Source: Xenorhabdus doucetiae (GTDB taxonomy: Bacteria > Pseudomonadota > Gammaproteobacteria > Enterobacterales > Enterobacteriaceae). Taken from it: DNA of 64,000 bases. The stretch covers positions 3,534,001-3,598,000 of the forward strand of contig NZ_FO704550.1 of NCBI RefSeq assembly GCF_000968195.1, in the 5' to 3' direction. The notes below the pieces were generated by a model. That model was given only the letters and a program-made list of their open reading frames with translations, ran no database searches and was not told the origin of the DNA. Both the position numbers and the translations under genes were made by a program. Shown piece after piece: positions 63,608 through 64,000 of this stretch (position 1 is the first letter of the stretch; every line of letters begins with the position of its first letter).

Positions 63608-63805
63608 ATTTTCTCCACAGAAGGAATAGTCTCTCTACGACAGAAATAAGTTTGAAACTCTCAGGTATACAATTCTTAGGTATACAATTCAAATAGTGAC
63701 TGGGATGAATGCCCCCGATATTGTGGCTATCGGGATTTATTATTCTATCGATTGCGTTTAATAAAAACGTTAATTTATTAAACGCAATCATATCGCTATC
63801 CTTAT

Positions 63806-64000
63806 TCAGTTTCCACGCTTATTAAGTTCCTCAACTTCTTTATCCAATTCTTCAATCTTCGTTTGCATCATTTGTCGGCAGTGTTCTGCCAATTCACGCA
63901 CCTGCTCTTTGGTATATTTCGAGGTATCAATCGGCGGCAACATTTCAACAATCACGGTGCCGTTATTCCAACGATTCAGTTTTATTTTATCGTGTGTTGA
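63806..64000 (-). CDS. plsC: 1-acylglycerol-3-phosphate acyltransferase PlsC, C-terminal part
   Basis: The last 64 codons of the gene; the rest lies beyond the right edge. Read from base 64000 on the minus strand the tail includes LNRWNNGTVIVEMLPPIDTS and YTKEQVRELAEHCRQMM, matching the end of E. coli PlsC. PlsC acylates lysophosphatidate in phospholipid synthesis. Its position just upstream of ftsP is the conserved order. The catalytic HX4D motif is not in the window. Confidence 0.92.
   Translation of the reverse strand, partial: STHDKIKLNRWNNGTVIVEMLPPIDTSKYTKEQVRELAEHCRQMMQTKIEELDKEVEELNKRGN

Overview
The window reads as a chromosomal segment of a gammaproteobacterium of the order Enterobacterales. 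Most proteins match Escherichia coli counterparts in length and order, but they are diverged and sit in a lower-GC background. The AT-rich accessory insertions, the Hcp cassette and the secondary-metabolism genes suggest the Morganellaceae side (Xenorhabdus, Photorhabdus or a relative). This is an inference from gene content, not a proof.

Region 1 (1-5150) is AT-rich accessory DNA. It holds the 3' part of an aminodeoxychorismate synthase gene, a prephenate-dehydrogenase-like gene (together papA/papC-like, pointing to 4-amino-phenylpyruvate or p-aminophenylalanine supply), a 14-helix drug exporter and two short-chain dehydrogenases. It looks like the edge of a biosynthetic cluster that continues to the left of the window.

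Region 2 (5158-18650) is core: rlmM, ygdD, gcvA and the divergent small RNA gcvB, csdA, csdE, tcdA, mltA, two initiator tRNAs, amiC and argA with two ARG boxes. The csdA-csdE pair is split by about 3.4 kb carrying a decayed phage capsid gene and a three-gene type VI secretion cassette: an Hcp with a C-terminal extension, a putative papain-like effector and a lipoprotein that is probably its immunity protein.

Region 3 (18672-38615, nearly all minus strand) holds recC-ptrA-recB-recD, the minor prepilin genes ppdA-ppdB-ygdB-ppdC, and thyA-lgt, ptsP and rppH. Between ppdA and thyA lies an inserted AlaX-like tRNA-editing gene followed by the wreck of a LysE-family exporter.

Region 4 (38616-46823) holds a TPP riboswitch with thiBPQ (thiamine import), two tandem Sel1-repeat lipoprotein genes and a membrane glycosyltransferase of the ArnT/PMT type. 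Region 5 (47232-64000) is core again: polB, rapA, rluA, djlA, then lptD-surA-pdxA-rsmA-apaG-apaH (outer-membrane biogenesis, vitamin B6, ribosome methylation and Ap4A turnover), then folA, ftsP and the end of plsC.

The items most worth a second look are the Hcp-effector-immunity cassette, the pap-like cluster edge, the AlaX/LysE pair, an in-frame 15-bp triplication inside recB, palindromes between the TPP aptamer and thiB, and a dispersed hairpin repeat found twice. No CRISPR array, intact insertion sequence or integrase was seen.
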